Positions 11,165 to 23,070 of a stretch of 64,000 nt of DNA are shown piece by piece (positions within the stretch are counted from its first letter, which is position 1; each line of letters opens with the position of its first letter). The notes below the pieces were generated by a model. That model had not been told where the DNA came from. It did no database searches and was given only the letters and a program-made list of their open reading frames with translations. The stretch is taken from NCBI GenBank assembly GCA_022702705.1, contig CM040430.1:75271239-75335238 (forward strand), in the 5' to 3' direction. Source of the stretch: Papilionanthe hookeriana x Papilionanthe teres (lineage: Eukaryota; Streptophyta; Magnoliopsida; Asparagales; Orchidaceae). Both the position numbers and the translations under genes were made by a program.

Positions 11165-11941
11165 CTAAACATGAAAGAAAACACAAATAAATTAAGGAAT
11201 CAAACATTTAAACTCTTTTTAAGCTTAAGAAACTTAAAATGAGTTTAAAAATTCATGCAGAAACATTAAAAATCAAATTTTTTCTCAAAATTTTAGTTTT
11301 TACCCAAAAATAGGAAAAACTATGGTTAAAATAAAAAATAAATGGATTAGAGTGTAGATCTGATAATGAGATGAAGAAATCAAGTAATTTCAAGCTCAAA
11401 ATCTTGATGTTTTGACCTCACAATGGAATTAGAAGGTGGTTTTTCACGAAAAAGAGGAAGCCGATGAAGCTTAGGCGTCAAAAATGGCTAAAGGGGGTTT
11501 AAATGGTGATTTTCGGGTAAGCAGGCCGAACCGGCGCCTAGGCGCCAGACTTGCCTTTCCAAAAAAATCACTTTAAAATCTTTATTTTCCACCAAAATTC
11601 ATAAATTAAACTTCTAATTACTCATATAAGAGTATTGCTTCAATTTCCATCTTCCAAAATATTTTCCAAAAATTTTTAAAAATTAAAAATTAAATCCACC
11701 AATTAAACACAAGTTTAAATCAAACTCTTCTAATTCCATTCATGATTTTCAATTTTGGGCTCAATACAATTCAGATAAGTATCATAACATAATTCAAGTT
11801 CTAACAACGATCAAACAACACAAATTTGAAAGCAAATACAACACACATTAAACATGAAAGCAAACATACAAACAAACACAATCGATTCACTAATCGATAC
11901 AACAACACACTAGATAAATCACAATCTCACCACATCACTAT
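11165..11941 (-). other. Spacer between ORF1 and ORF2, element C
   Basis: AT-rich, non-coding. It holds one perfect GGCGCCTAGGCGCC palindrome at about 11533, at the place where A and B have their inter-ORF palindrome clusters. Confidence 0.55.
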
Positions 11942-12361
11942 CTAATTCCTATTATCTTCACAATGAAGATTTCTTGGCCTACTAGGGAAGAATACTAACT
12001 CTCTCGAAAAATCCTTAGCTGTTTTCTCGTCGATCCAATTGTTCTTTGCATACATCTCCACTTGATCATCTTGATAAGCCACTAGATGATCAAATTGAAG
12101 TTTTGCCTGCCATTCCAGATGTTCAATTTGATGATACATCTCGGGGAGGAGATCTCCAATGCTTTTAAATTCTGCTTCAAACTTATCTAGACAACTAGAA
12201 ATTTTCTCCAAACATACAGCGATGAAACCATTGAAGTAGAGTTGAGGATCCTTTGAGACCTTGTCTCTAGCCTCTTCTCCAAGATTTATCCTCTCCATTT
12301 CTTCAAAATTCCTCTCTAATCTCTCAAGAATGGAGTGTATGGGTCGAAATAATGATTGCAT
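11942..12361 (-). CDS. Env-position ORF1 of element C, shortened coiled-coil protein
   Basis: Uninterrupted 139-codon ORF from ATG 12361. It matches only the C-terminal part of ORF1 of A and B: a heptad-rich stretch (LERLERNFEEMERI, then HLEWQAKLQFDHLV), a NNWIDEKTA segment that parallels GWINEESIA, and a short C-terminal tail. The N-terminal transposon-protein domain is absent. The element has therefore either lost the domain or reduced ORF1 to an oligomerisation module. Whether it is expressed is unknown. Confidence 0.55.
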   Translation of the reverse strand: MQSLFRPIHSILERLERNFEEMERINLGEEARDKVSKDPQLYFNGFIAVCLEKISSCLDKFEAEFKSIGDLLPEMYHQIEHLEWQAKLQFDHLVAYQDDQVEMYAKNNWIDEKTAKDFSRELVFFPSRPRNLHCEDNRN

Positions 12362-12449
12362 AGGGATTGAGGATGAAGATAGGTAATTTATAAGAGAAAA
12401 TCGTCTGAAAAACTGAAGAATTTTGGTTTTAACATGATCCAGTAACTAT

Positions 12450-12543
12450 GGCGCTTAGGGGCCAAAACTGGCGCCTAGGCGCCGGACCCATCGACACATA
12501 GTTTACTCTGGCGCTTAGGCGCCAAATCTGGCGCCTAGGTGCC
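12450..12543. repeat. Palindromic doublets, post-integrase site of element C
   Basis: Units of GGCGCTTAGGCGCC / GGCGCCTAGGCGCC type at 12450 and 12470, and at 12510 and 12530. Pitch is 20 bp in both pairs. The position between integrase and ORF1 equals that of the different palindromes in A (411-518) and B (60919-61026). Confidence 0.7.
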
Positions 12544-12871
12544 GGAACCATGTTCGACTCCGTTTCGCCTAACGTCAAATTTCAAAGTTTCGTTCTCCAA
12601 AATAGGTAATTTAGAATGGTAAGATCAATATAGACTCAGTAACACAAATTTTAAGCAATCATAATGAAGGTTAACTTGATCTCCTTTTTACTCATATATG
12701 AAATAGAGTGATCCAATGTCTAAGTTTTATATATTTCGAGATAATTTTCAGCTTAAGTCAATAAAGACTTGTTAGCATCAAATTTTCTAAAGTAATATAA
12801 AATTAAACAAGATCGAGGCATAACCTTACATTAAAAATGTAAAAATACACAAAATAACGAATAGTTGTGAG

Positions 12872-12920
12872 TTGCCTCCCACAAAGCACTTGGTTTAACA
12901 TCGTCAGCCCGACCTAATTA
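12872..12920 (-). other. Conserved non-coding motif after integrase, element C
   Basis: Reads on the - strand as GGTCGGGCTGACGATG through to GGGAGGCAAC. It is nearly the same as in A and B and follows the integrase stop closely. Confidence 0.6.
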
Positions 12921-12968
12921 AGTTTTTAATCAGGTAGACTCAACTCCTAAGCCTCTTTATAAATATTT

Positions 12969-13925
12969 TTAATATCTCCCAAATAAGGCTTCAAGTCTTA
13001 ATCCATTAACTTTAAAAAATTTTCCCGTTTTGGAATCTTTAATATCCACAGCTCCATAATGGTATACTTTTTCAATTATATACAGTCCTATCCATTTCGA
13101 TCTTAATTTTCCAGGAAAAAGTCTTAAACGAGTATTAAATAATAATACTTGTTGTCTAGGCTTAAATATTTTTCCTGAAATCTTTTTATCATGTAATATT
13201 TTCATTTTCTCTTTATAAATCCTTGCATTTTCTTATGATTCATTTCTTATTTCATCAATCTCATTTAATTGTAATAATCGTTTTTCTCCTGCAGTATTCA
13301 AATCCAAATTAATGTCCTTTATCACCCAATAAGCTTTATGTTCAAGTTCAACAGGTAAGTGACAGTGTTTTCCAAAAATTAATCGGTAAGGTGACATTCC
13401 GATTGGTGTCTTATAAGCTGTTCTATAAGCCCATAAAGTAGAATCAAGTCTATCAACCCAATTAGTTCTTTTAGGATTAACAGTCTTCTCTAAAATTCTT
13501 TTAATTTCTTTGTTTGATACTTCAGCCATTCCACTTGTTTGTGGGTGATATGTAGTTGCAGTTCTGTGTTTGATTCCAAAATTTTCCAATAATGATTGAA
13601 TTCTTATATTTCTAAAATGATTTCCACCATCTGTGATAATTACCTTAGGCATTCCAAATCTTGAAAAAATCAACTTCTTTAAAAATTTTGAAACACTTTT
13701 GGAATCACAGCTAGGTAAAGCTGCAGCTTCAATCCACTTTGAAACGTAATCAACCACTAATAAAATATAAATCTTTCCAGATGATGGTACAATTGGTCCC
13801 ATAAAGTCTAAACCCCATATATCGAAAATTTCAACCTCCAATATATAGTTTAAAGGCATTTCATCTTTCTTGGATATATTTCCCATCCTTTGACATCGAT
13901 CACATGTTTTCACATAATGTCTCAC
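12969..13925 (-). pseudogene. Integrase of element C (frame-broken)
   Basis: Inserts the element DNA into the host genome. The zinc-binding region ends with CDRC near 13895. The catalytic triad is visible: Asp in WGLDFMGP, Asp in ITDGGNHF, and Glu in MAEVSN, with 35 residues between the last two, as in DD35E integrases. The C-terminal domain (KWIGLYIIE, then FKVNGLRLE) lies in a separate stretch (12969-13205). A break near 13206-13232 separates the two. Fused to RT and RNase H upstream in the usual Ty3/gypsy order. Confidence 0.85.
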
Positions 13926-14320
13926 ATTTTTAAATAAGGTAGGCCAAGAAAATCATGAATTTAAATTTTAAATGCAGTTTTATCTACTCCAAAATGTCCT
14001 CCAAATTCGGAATCATGACATTTTGTAATAATAGCATAAGTTTCTTCATAAGGTACGCATCTCGGAATTACAGAATCTCTTCCTAATTTAAATAAATGAC
14101 GATCTTCTCAAATATAAGATTTAGCATCATTTTTAAATTTCTTAATAAATTTTTTATCCAATCCATAAGGTAAAATATTGCTAACTAAATAGTTAACTAT
14201 ATCAGCATACCAAGGTGTTTGGCATCCTTGAATAACATACAAATGTTCATCAGGAAATTTCTCATTTATATTTTCTTCAGTAATAACACCATTCTTACTT
14301 CTAGATAACTGATCAGCAAT

Positions 14321-14854
14321 TTAGTTGTTTGTTCCTTTTCTATCCACTATTTGAAAACCAAATTCTTGTAGAAGTAAAACCCATCTTATCAGTCTAGGTT
14401 TAGCATCTTTTTTCAACATTAAATATTTGATAGCAGAATGATCAGTATGAACTATGTATTTGGTACCAAGAAGATAAGGTCTAAATTTATCAAAGGCATA
14501 TACTATAGCTAAAAGCTCTTTCTCAGTAGTAGTGTAATTTCTTTGAGTTTCAGTAAGAGTTTTACTAGTATAATATATAACTTCGAAAATTTTCTCATAT
14601 TTTTGTCCCAATACAGCTCCAATTGCAAAATCACTTGCATCGCACATTAATTCAAAAGGTTTATTCCAATTAGGTGCAATAATTATAGGTGCAGTTATTA
14701 ATTTTTCTTTTAAAATATTGAAAGCATTAACACAGTATGCATTAAATTCAAATTTAGCTTCTTTTTCCAATAAATGACAAAGTAGTTTAGCAATTTTAGA
14801 AAAATCCTTTATATATCTTCTATAAAATCCAACATGACCTAGAAAACTTCTCAC
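14321..14854 (-). pseudogene. RNase H domain of element C pol
   Basis: Removes RNA from the RNA:DNA hybrid during reverse transcription. It starts with the RT connection MRSFLGHVGFYRRYIKDF and contains the RNase H acidic residues in CDASDFAIGAVLGQ, TEKELLAIVYAF and HTDHSAIKYL. A stop falls at about 14321, where element B reads on into ADHLSG, and the stretch to the integrase is fragmented. Confidence 0.85.
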
Positions 14855-14881
14855 ATCAAGAATGATAGTAGGGGGTTGCAG

Positions 14882-16140
14882 TCAAAGAATAATTTTTACT
14901 TTTGCTTGATCAACTTCCATCCCTTTTTGTGAAACTTTATGACCAAGTATAATGCCTTCTATGACCATAAATCGACATTTTTCCCAGTTAAGAACTAAAT
15001 TTATTTCTTCACATCTTTTCAGAACTTTGGAAATATTTTCCAAACAAGACTCAAAAGAAGTTCCAAAAACTGTAAAATCGTCCATGAATACTGCAATTCC
15101 TTTGTCAATCAAATCACAAAATATTGACATCATACATCTTTGAAAAGTTGCATATGCATTACATAAACCAAAAGACAATTCTTCTAAAGGCAAATGTTCC
15201 ATAAGGACTTGTAAATGTTGTTTTCTCTTGGTCCTCAGGAGCGATAAGTAATTGATGATAACCAGAATATCCATCCAAAAAACAGAAATATGAGTGTCCA
15301 GCTAATTTTTCAAGCATTTGATCCAAGAAAGGTAAAGGAAATGATCCTTTTTAGTGGAGTCATTTAACTTCTGATAATCAATGCAAATTCTCCATCCAAT
15401 AACTTGTGTTGTAGGAATTAGTTCATTTTTATCATTGACAGTGACAGTTACTCCTCCTTTCTTCGGAACACAAAGAATAGGACTTACCTATCAGCTATCC
15501 GAAATAGGATAAAAATTCCAAGCATCTAACCATTTTAAAATTTCTTTTGAACAACCTCTTTCATGATAGGATTTAATCTTCTTTGTGGTTCAATAGTAGG
15601 TTTAAAATTTTCTTCCATTAAAATTCTATGCATACAAATGGAAGGGCTTATTCCTCTTATATCAGCAATAGTCCAACCAAAAGCTTTCTTATAATTCTTT
15701 AACACTCCTATTAATTTTTCTTCTTGATCTAAACTTAGCTCAAAAGAAATAATAACATGTAAAGTTAATGAATTTCCAAGATATGCATACTTTAAATGTG
15801 AAGGTAACATTTTAAATTCCAATTCAGGGGCTTTTTTAATTGAGGGTAAAATTATATCATTTTGAGTTATGTCTAAAGTTTCCCAGTTATCTTTAATATA
15901 ATGAGTTTCATTAAATAATTCTTCTTCTTTTAGTTCTTCATTTTCATCGGTTAAAAATTCAATTTCTTCTTCGGGAATGATTTTACATTTTTCTCGATAG
16001 TGTTTTTCAATTATAAAAACAAAAATATCCATACGATAACATTTTTCTTTGCCAGGGTACTTCATCGATTTAAGAACATTGAATTTAATCTCTTGATCAT
16101 TAACTCTCATAGTTAATTCTCCTTTTGGCACATCAATCAT
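14882..16140 (-). pseudogene. Reverse transcriptase of element C (broken)
   Basis: Copies element RNA into DNA. An N-terminal stretch leads to WTIADIRGISPSICMHRI and PQRRLNPIMKEVV, the usual start of Athila RT. A frame break follows near 15535. The core continues with the catalytic VFMDDFTVFG box at about 15075 and ILGHKVSQKGMEVD. The PF(G)LCNA region is partly altered. Stops and frame changes between 15275 and 15535 remove part of the fingers and palm from any single frame. Confidence 0.85.
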
Positions 16141-16592
16141 AGCTCGTCAGTAGCTAGAAAAGGTCTCCCTAAAATAATTGGTATTTCTTTATCTTCTTCC
16201 ATATCAAGTACAATGAAATCCACAGGGAAGATAAATTTATCTACTTTAACAAGTACATCCTCTATAACTCCTTTAGGGTAAGTGATAGATCTATCAGCTA
16301 ACTAAAGGGTTACAGTGGTGGGAGTAATCTCTCCTAAATTCAACCTTCGATAAATAGAAAATGGCATGAGATTAATAATAGCTCCTAAATCACATAAAGC
16401 TTTTCCACAAAATTTTTCTCCAATAGCACAAGGTATAGTAAAACTTCCAGGATCTTTAAGTTTCTGAGGTAATTTCTTTTGAATTCTTGCACTACATTCT
16501 TCACTTAATGCAACAGTTTGAAAGGCTTCAAATTTTCGTTTCTTACTTAATATATCCTTCATAAATTTTGCATAAGTTGGCACCTGTTCCAA
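16141..16592 (-). pseudogene. Aspartic protease of element C
   Basis: Cleaves the Gag-Pol precursor. The active-site motif reads CDLGAIINLMPFSIY, the DLGA form common in Athila proteases rather than DTGA or DSGA. The preceding FTIPCAIG and KALCD are typical. A stop after TPTTVTL near 16302 interrupts the second half, where an ILGRPFLAT-like stretch can still be read to about 16145. Confidence 0.75.
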
Positions 16593-18188
16593 AGCTTCAA
16601 CAAAAGGTATGTTTATAGTAATTTTCTTAAAAATTTCAAAGAACTTAGAAAATTGATGATCAAGCTTCTACTGTTTTAATCTTTGAGGAAAAGGTGGTGG
16701 TGGTTTTTCAACTTCAACATTAATAGAAATATTAGTTTGATCTTGAATAGGAGAAGGAGTTTCTTTAGGTTTTTCAATCTCTTCAACCTCAATCTCTTTT
16801 TCAATTTCATTCTGCATTCTTTCTTTTAATTCCTTCCCACTTCTAAGTTGTACAGCTTTAACATGTTAATGTTCTTTTCCGATTTCTTTTGGATTAATTT
16901 CAACATTACTAGGAAGTGTTCCTGAGGTCCGTAATTAATTAAATTAGCGATTTGTCCCATTTGATTCTCAATATTACGAATATCAGTATTTTGATTTTGT
17001 AATTGATTACTCATTTGTAAAATTAATTCTTTTATTGATAACTTTTTCTGTTGATTATTAAATCCAGGTGGTTTATAATTTGAATTTACTTGATTATTCC
17101 AATTTCCAGTTGGATGGGATTGATTATTACCCCATTGTTGTTGTTGATTATTTAGTTAAAATTAGGGTGATTTTTCCATCCAGGATTATAATAATTTGAA
17201 TACAGATTATTTTTACTTGCAATAGCTTGTAAAGTTTCAATAGTTTGAGAATCTTCAATATTAGATGAGTTGTTATGTGATATGTTGATGGAAAAATTAT
17301 CTAATTTCATAGATATTACAGCTACTTGTGAAGCTAAGATAGAAAAGGCTTCCTTATCTTGAATACTTGACATTCTTTTAGGATTAATCCTTTCAGAAGG
17401 CCATTGAAAATTATTGTTAGCCATTTCTTCAATTAAAGTATAAGCTTCTTCAAATGATTTAGACAATAAAGAACCTCCAACAGCAGCATCAATAATTGTT
17501 TTTAGTGATCCAATTAAACCATTATAAAATGTTTGAATAATTAACCAATCAGGTAAAGCATGATGAAGATATTTTCTTAATAGTTCTTTAAATCTTTCCC
17601 AAGTTTCATAAATTGTCTCCCCTTCAAATTGGCTAAATGAAGTAATATCATTTCTTAATTTAGCGAGCTTTAGAAGGAGGAAAATATTTAGCAAGGAATT
17701 TTTGTGTCATTTCAGCCTCATGTTTTAATAGAACTCGTTGCGAATGAGTTCAACCACATCTTTGCTTTATCTCTTAAAGAAAAAGGAAAGAGTCTAAGTC
17801 TAATAAGCATCATCGAAACATTGTTATATTTAAAGGTAGCACAAAGTTCTAAAAAACTAGCAAGGTGTAAATTTGGATCCTTATTTGGTGTTCCTTTAAA
17901 TTGATTATTTTGTACCATTTGAATGATAGATGGTTTAAGCTCAAAAGAATTAGCATCTACAGTAGGTATTTGAATACTAATATGAAGTTCATCAACTGTA
18001 GGGTTAGCATAATCCCTTAATGGTTTGTAAACATTTTGTTCATTAATTTCAATTGGATTTTGTAAATTGTTATGTAAATTAGCCATCTCTTGGATTTTTT
18101 GAGTTTGTTTTCCTTTTTTAATTCTTTTAACATTTCTTTCTAATTCAGAATTTAAAGGTAATAATCCTTCAGATCCAGCACTACGCAT
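16593..18188 (-). pseudogene. gag of element C (frameshifted)
   Basis: Encodes the capsid protein. Diagnostic Athila Gag motifs are NQFKGTPNKDPNLHLASFLE, RLRLFPFSLRDKAKMWL, ISFSQFEGETIYETWERFK-like and DWLIIQTFYNGL followed by IDAAVGGSL. The start is placed at the ATG at 18188, about 175 bases after the primer binding site. A frameshift near 17700 splits the capsid region. Further stops near 17152 and 16826 break the Asn-rich and Lys/Glu-rich C-terminal part. Confidence 0.85.
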
Positions 18189-18361
18189 AAAAAGTAAATT
18201 AGCAAGAAATAAAATCTCTACTTATTAGAAGAAAAAAATTTTTATTTTATATATATTTTTTATTATTTTTTTTGGTATTTTATATTTTTTACAATAAAAG
18301 AAAATGAATAAAATCAAATAAAAATATTTAAAATCTAAAAATTTGCCTCCGCTTCTCCTCG

Positions 18362-18380
18362 GGCAACGGCGCCAAAAACT
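18362..18380 (-). other. Primer binding site of element C
   Basis: On the - strand TGGCGCCGTTGCCCGAGGA follows the LTR end GTGGGTCA after the spacer AGTTTT. It is complementary to the 3' end of plant tRNA-Asp, the usual Athila primer. Confidence 0.75.
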
Positions 18381-20196
18381 TGACCCACGCTAAATATGTG
18401 TGTACTAAAAATTCAATCCGCGGCAACGGCGCCAAAAACTTGACCCGCAATCCGTTGATGACAAATATAATAATTAATGCTTTCAAATATTTGTAATATA
18501 TAATAATAGCGGCTAGTGTATATAAATATAATTTTATCAAAAATATTTTACACACTATGGGTACTACGCAAGTATACGTATAGTATCAAGTAATATAGGG
18601 CTTTGAAACAAAAACCCCAGTATCGATCCCACTAGGAGTGAGTTATGGATTTTTAAATATTTTAATTTTATTTTTAAGTATTTCTTTTATAGTTATAAAT
18701 TTGATATTTTTAATTTACTAAATGCAAAAATAAAGCAATAATGAAGTGATTGATGTAAATAGCAATAAAAAAATAACTTTCTTCCTTTCAATTAATCCAA
18801 GATTTTCTAAGATAATGGTTTCGTGGAGAATATAAATTTATGGTATTGTGCCAAATAGAAGCATTCATATTCTTTATCCTTTGATCTAGGTGTAAAGAAC
18901 ATTGAGCTAGCTTATAGATCGAGTCCGGATGTATTGTTAGTAGAATGGGTTAATCTAGGCTCACACTACTAGATGTCCAAGGGTGGCTATGGTCGGCCCT
19001 ACTAGTGACCCTTTCCTTCTCTATAAACCAAATCACAAGAATTTAGTCTATCACTAAAAACTTATCAATTCTACGCCCATTATATAATATCTTCCTATTT
19101 ATTTGCACTTCACCTTGAATAACCCGCACAAGGCCTTCGACTACCCAAGGATTCATGTGATTTCTACTAGTTAAGAATTCATCTCCTTCTAGGTATCAAA
19201 ACTCTTCAACAGATTTTAACAATTTAAATAGTAAATTAAGATCCGGTATTAATATCATCACAATGTTTTAAAATATAAATAGTTTTTAATTCTCCAACGA
19301 ATTTTATATTATCTAATTTATCTTTTCATAATTGAAAGGAGAAAGTAAACTAACTACTCAGAACACATTGAATTTAAACAACAAAACATGATAATAAAAC
19401 TTTGAGTAAAATTACAAATACTTATCTCAAGTGTTTCTCCTACTGAACCTCTGAATTCTTCTGACTCCAAAGCAAATAAACTTAAAAAGCACCAACTCTT
19501 TAAACTCTCAATACAAACTCTAAATAAAATAACTAACTAATTTATGAATGATAGTAAAATGTGGCCCTAAAGTATCTCTCTAATTCTCTCTCTAGATGGG
19601 GCTCTAGATAGGGGGGCGATTTTTTCTGAAGGAGTACCCTCCTATTTATAGGCTTCAAGGGTTGCCTCAAGGCAGCTCTTCAAAATGTGTCCACATTTAA
19701 TGAATCTTTTAGAAGGTGTGTCTGGCGCCTAGGCGCCAGAATCTGGAGCCTAGGCGCCGGACACTGCGTCCAGTTCTTTGCATCTCTTCACTTTGGATCG
19801 CACCTCTTCACAATTAAAACTGTTTCCAAGCGTCCAAATACATTGCATCACATGTCCTATAAACCAGGAACAACTGCCAGTCTTCTAAAAGGTCCAATAA
19901 CCGATAAGACCGTCAAAATAACCATCTAAAAGTCATCAAAAATCTTGACAGATCCCATATTGACCTGACACTTAGGCACCGAATTGTGGCGCCTAGGGGC
20001 CAGACCAATAATATTGACAATTTTGCATTTTGGCTCCATTTTTGCTCCTTTTTGCTCCTTTTTCACTTTTTTTCTTTCTTGAACATTTTTCCATCACCTA
20101 TATCCAAAAACACAAAAATACCTTTCATTAAAGCATAATATCCTTAAAAACTTGATAAAAATCAAGGCATAAAAATAGGTATTTTTTTATGGATCA
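18381..20196 (-). repeat. 5' LTR of element C
   Basis: 1816 bp, TGATCCATAA at 20196 to GTGGGTCA at 18381. A second, trapped primer-binding-site copy with its own LTR-end-like flank is at about 18420-18436. The TATA box is at 19641-19650 (TATAAATAGG on -). Palindromic doublets are at 19724-19758 (pitch 21) and about 19967-20001 (pitch 21). Confidence 0.85.
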
Positions 20197-20560
20197 ATAG
20201 GCTAGTAAATTATGTGAGAGTTAATTTATATAGGCTAGTAAATTATGTGAAAAGATGTTTCTCTGAGAAGAAGCTTGAGGTGAGCATATAATCAAAAATT
20301 GGTGTCTGAATTCTCCCATAATTAATTAAATTTAAAGAACTGTCTTAATAAAATTCTTCAGATATTATATTCAGGAAAAGAGTTAAGTGATCGTGGTCTC
20401 GTTGGTTGGCTATTAATTGACCCTGAAATATCTTTGAGAAAATGAAAAATATTTTAATTACATGATCAAAATTCAGAGATTTGCTTAGGTCCAGAAATAA
20501 AGAACTAAAGAAAGGATTGTTTTATCAATAATTAATGGAATTCGAACCTGAAGTCATATT
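20197..20560 (+). other. Degenerate retroelement DNA beside element C
   Basis: Begins with a 21-bp sequence repeated after 33 bp (20197 and 20230, ATAGGCTAGTAAATTATGTG). At 20262-20310 it has a match to the conserved 3' block of A, B and C. No gene is seen. Confidence 0.45.
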
Positions 20561-20689
20561 TTTCAGTGCCCAGAATACTTTACACCAACTTCAATAAAAG
20601 AACGTCAGAATATTCTTCAGAGATAACATGGATAATTTGTGTGAAAATCAGTTATAAAGAAATGACATCTACTACATGGAGCTATAAAT

Positions 20690-21660
20690 TTACAATCTTG
20701 AAAATCAAGCAGAAGCACAGAGAATCACCAAAGGAGTGCATTCAGGATTGTGTGCTGCTCACCAATCCGGTATGAAGATGAAATGAAGTTCAAAATTTTG
20801 AAAAACTACTCGTCAAAGATAATGACAGATTGTATAAATGTTGCTAAGAGTTGTCACAAGTGTCAAATACACCGAACAATAACTCTAAATTTGCTACACT
20901 CTATAATTGTGTCATTGTCATTCGAGTGTTAGGGCACAGATAGCGTGGGCCCTATAGACCCTCCTTCATTCAAATGACACCATTTCATTCTCACAGATAC
21001 CGATTGCCTTTTGAATTTTGGTGTGCCGTGGAAAAATCATTTCAGAGAACAGGTCCACATTCAAAGGCATCATGATCAATGTTTTCATTCGAGATACAAT
21101 ATTGATTGGAGATACTCCACGATTTATTTCTCAGGAGTAAATAGATTGGCCATGGCTTTTAATAAGACTCTCGTCCGAATTCAAAAAAAAATTTGAAAAA
21201 AAAAGAGAAAGATGAATTAGCACGAGCAGTTATTAGAAGCCTCATGGGCCTATGGAACAATATTCAAATTTCCAACTCAGTTTATACCTTATTACCTTTT
21301 GTATGGGTCCGAGACCGTTCTTCTACTGGAAATGCAACTCCCTCCCTTCAGAATGGCAGTAGCAAACAAAATCACAATAGCAGACAACACCAAACTCCAG
21401 CTTGAAGAATTACAAAATCTCAAAGGGAAATGAATATCTACACGACAAAGTTTGGAGCTTTAATAGGACAAGATGATACAAGCCTCGATAAACTGATTCT
21501 CCTAAAGACTCTTACTATCGTGTTCTGGTTCTCGTTCTCCAGCGTCCTATTTTTGCATATTGCAAGATAAGGAGTAGATTCGACCGGCTCTTGAAATATC
21601 AATGTAAAAGACTGATGTTGCCAATAAGCATACGTTACTTCAAGAAGTACTGTGCATCGT
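20690..21660 (+). pseudogene. Decayed Tat-lineage Ty3/gypsy integrase
   Basis: Read across several frames, this shows CAAHQSG and CHKCQIH (zinc-binding region of integrase), AMAFNKTLVRI (the AEAFNKTL stretch holding the catalytic Glu), PYYLLYGSETVL, LRLEEL-like residues and a C-terminal RRPIFAYCK-like stretch. These are motifs of Tat-type integrases, different from the Athila copies around it. The catalytic Glu appears replaced (AMAFN). At least four frame changes and stops are present, so it is an old fossil. Confidence 0.7.
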
Positions 21661-22019
21661 GATGTTTTAAATAATAAATTTTAGAAATAAAATTTTGTTC
21701 TTAGAAGCACCGATATTGTGCTTGTCTAAGACTGGGTCCAAATGCTAAAAAATAATAAAAAATTTGAAAACTCACGAAATTCACATCAAAATAAATAATA
21801 AACAAACATACATCAAATCACAAAAAAAAAATTCAATATCAAATCAAATCAAATCATAACAATAAAATAAAATCACAACACTCTTTGCAAAATTCAAAAT
21901 CTTTACAAATCTCTGCATTCACATTCTCACAAATCTCTACATAATTTCTGCACCTACATGCTTCTATAAATTTCTCACACCCCCATTCACTTTTGGCATT
22001 CCTGATATTTTCGTTATCT
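21661..22019. other. AT-rich intergenic or retroelement spacer
   Basis: Contains short CAAAT-type simple repeats near 21780-21860. Nothing further is recognised. Confidence 0.4.
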
Positions 22020-23070
22020 CTTGGGATTGATGTAAGTCTCCAGCATTCTTTCCCAATGAGACTATATTTTTCTTGGCTAGTTTCAGCTCAGATGTAACTT
22101 CCCAAGCGGTATTCTGAGTTGTTATAGTTCTCCTGCTTCACTTAGGTTGGGTATGATGTTTTACTTCTAACCCCGTAATACTCCTAAGAAAACAGACGAT
22201 ATTTTTCTTGGCTAGTTTCAGCTCAGTTGTAACTTCCCCAGCAGTATTCTGAGTTATTCTAGTCCTATCCTTTCTCCGTATACATATTTTTTATACTTAT
22301 TGTTTATAAATATTCTTTGGGATAGGCTTAGTCATATTCCTTCTCAGCATACATTCATATTCTTTGGATAGGCTTAGTCATATTCCTTCTCAGCATATAT
22401 TCATATTCTTTGGATAGGCTTAGCCCTATTCTTTCTCAGCATACATTCATATTTCTTTGGGAGAGGCTTAGTCCTACTCCTTTCTCAGCATACATATACA
22501 TATTGTTTATACATATTGTTTATACATATTCTTTGGGATAGGCTTAGTCCTATTCCTTCTCAGCATATATTCATATTCTTTGGATAGGCTTAGTTCTATT
22601 CCTTCTCAGCATACATTCATATTCTTTGGATAGGCTTAGTTATATTCCTTCTCAGTATATATTCATATTCTTTGGATAGGCTTTGTCCTATTCTTTCTCA
22701 GCATACATTCATATTTCTTTGGGAGAGGCTTAGTCCTACTCCTTTCTCAGCATACATATACATATTATTTATACATATTGTTTATTCATATTCTTTGGGA
22801 GAAGCTTAGTCCTACTCCTTTCTCAACACATATTTAGGATAGGTTTTATCCTAATCCTCACTTAGCACTCAGCACATACTTGGGATAGGTTTTATCCTAA
22901 TCCTCACTCAGCACTCAACACTCAGCACATATTTGGGATAGGTTTTATCCTAATCCTTCCTCAGCACTCAGCACATATTTGGGATAGGTTTTATCCTAAT
23001 CCTTCCTCAGCACTCAGCACATACTTGGGATAGGTTTTATCCTAATCTTTCCCCAACGCATTCTCAGTGA
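22020..23070. repeat. 46-bp minisatellite with two variant blocks
   Basis: An introductory part of about 140 bp is repeated twice (near 22050 and 22195, CTTGGCTAGTTTCAGCTCAG). Then come about 16 tandem units of 46 bp. The first block (about 22290-22830) has units with GGATAGGCTTAGTC and TTCTCAGCATACATTCATA. The second (about 22840-23060) has GGATAGGTTTTATCC and TCAGCACTCAGCACATA. Both types share the period and the GGATAGG core. Confidence 0.85.

Larger units (their letters stand above)
6849..20196 (-). mobile_element. Complete Athila-like Ty3/gypsy element C
   Basis: About 13.3 kb between two LTRs of about 1.8 kb. On the - strand the order is 5' LTR (20196-18381), primer binding site (18379-18362), gag, protease, RT, RNase H, integrase, conserved motif, ORF1, ORF2, 3' UTR, polypurine tract and 3' LTR (8660-6849). 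Gag, protease and pol are of Athila type. Pol and gag have several frameshifts and stops, so it is not autonomous. The LTRs look a few percent diverged by eye, which suggests a fairly recent insertion. No matching target-site duplication is visible (GTGGG on the left, ATAGG on the right). Confidence 0.9.

Noticed and set aside
22290..23060. Regular direct repeats resembling a CRISPR array
   Set aside because: Units are head-to-tail at 46 bp with no unique spacers, no cas genes, and plant context. It is a minisatellite.
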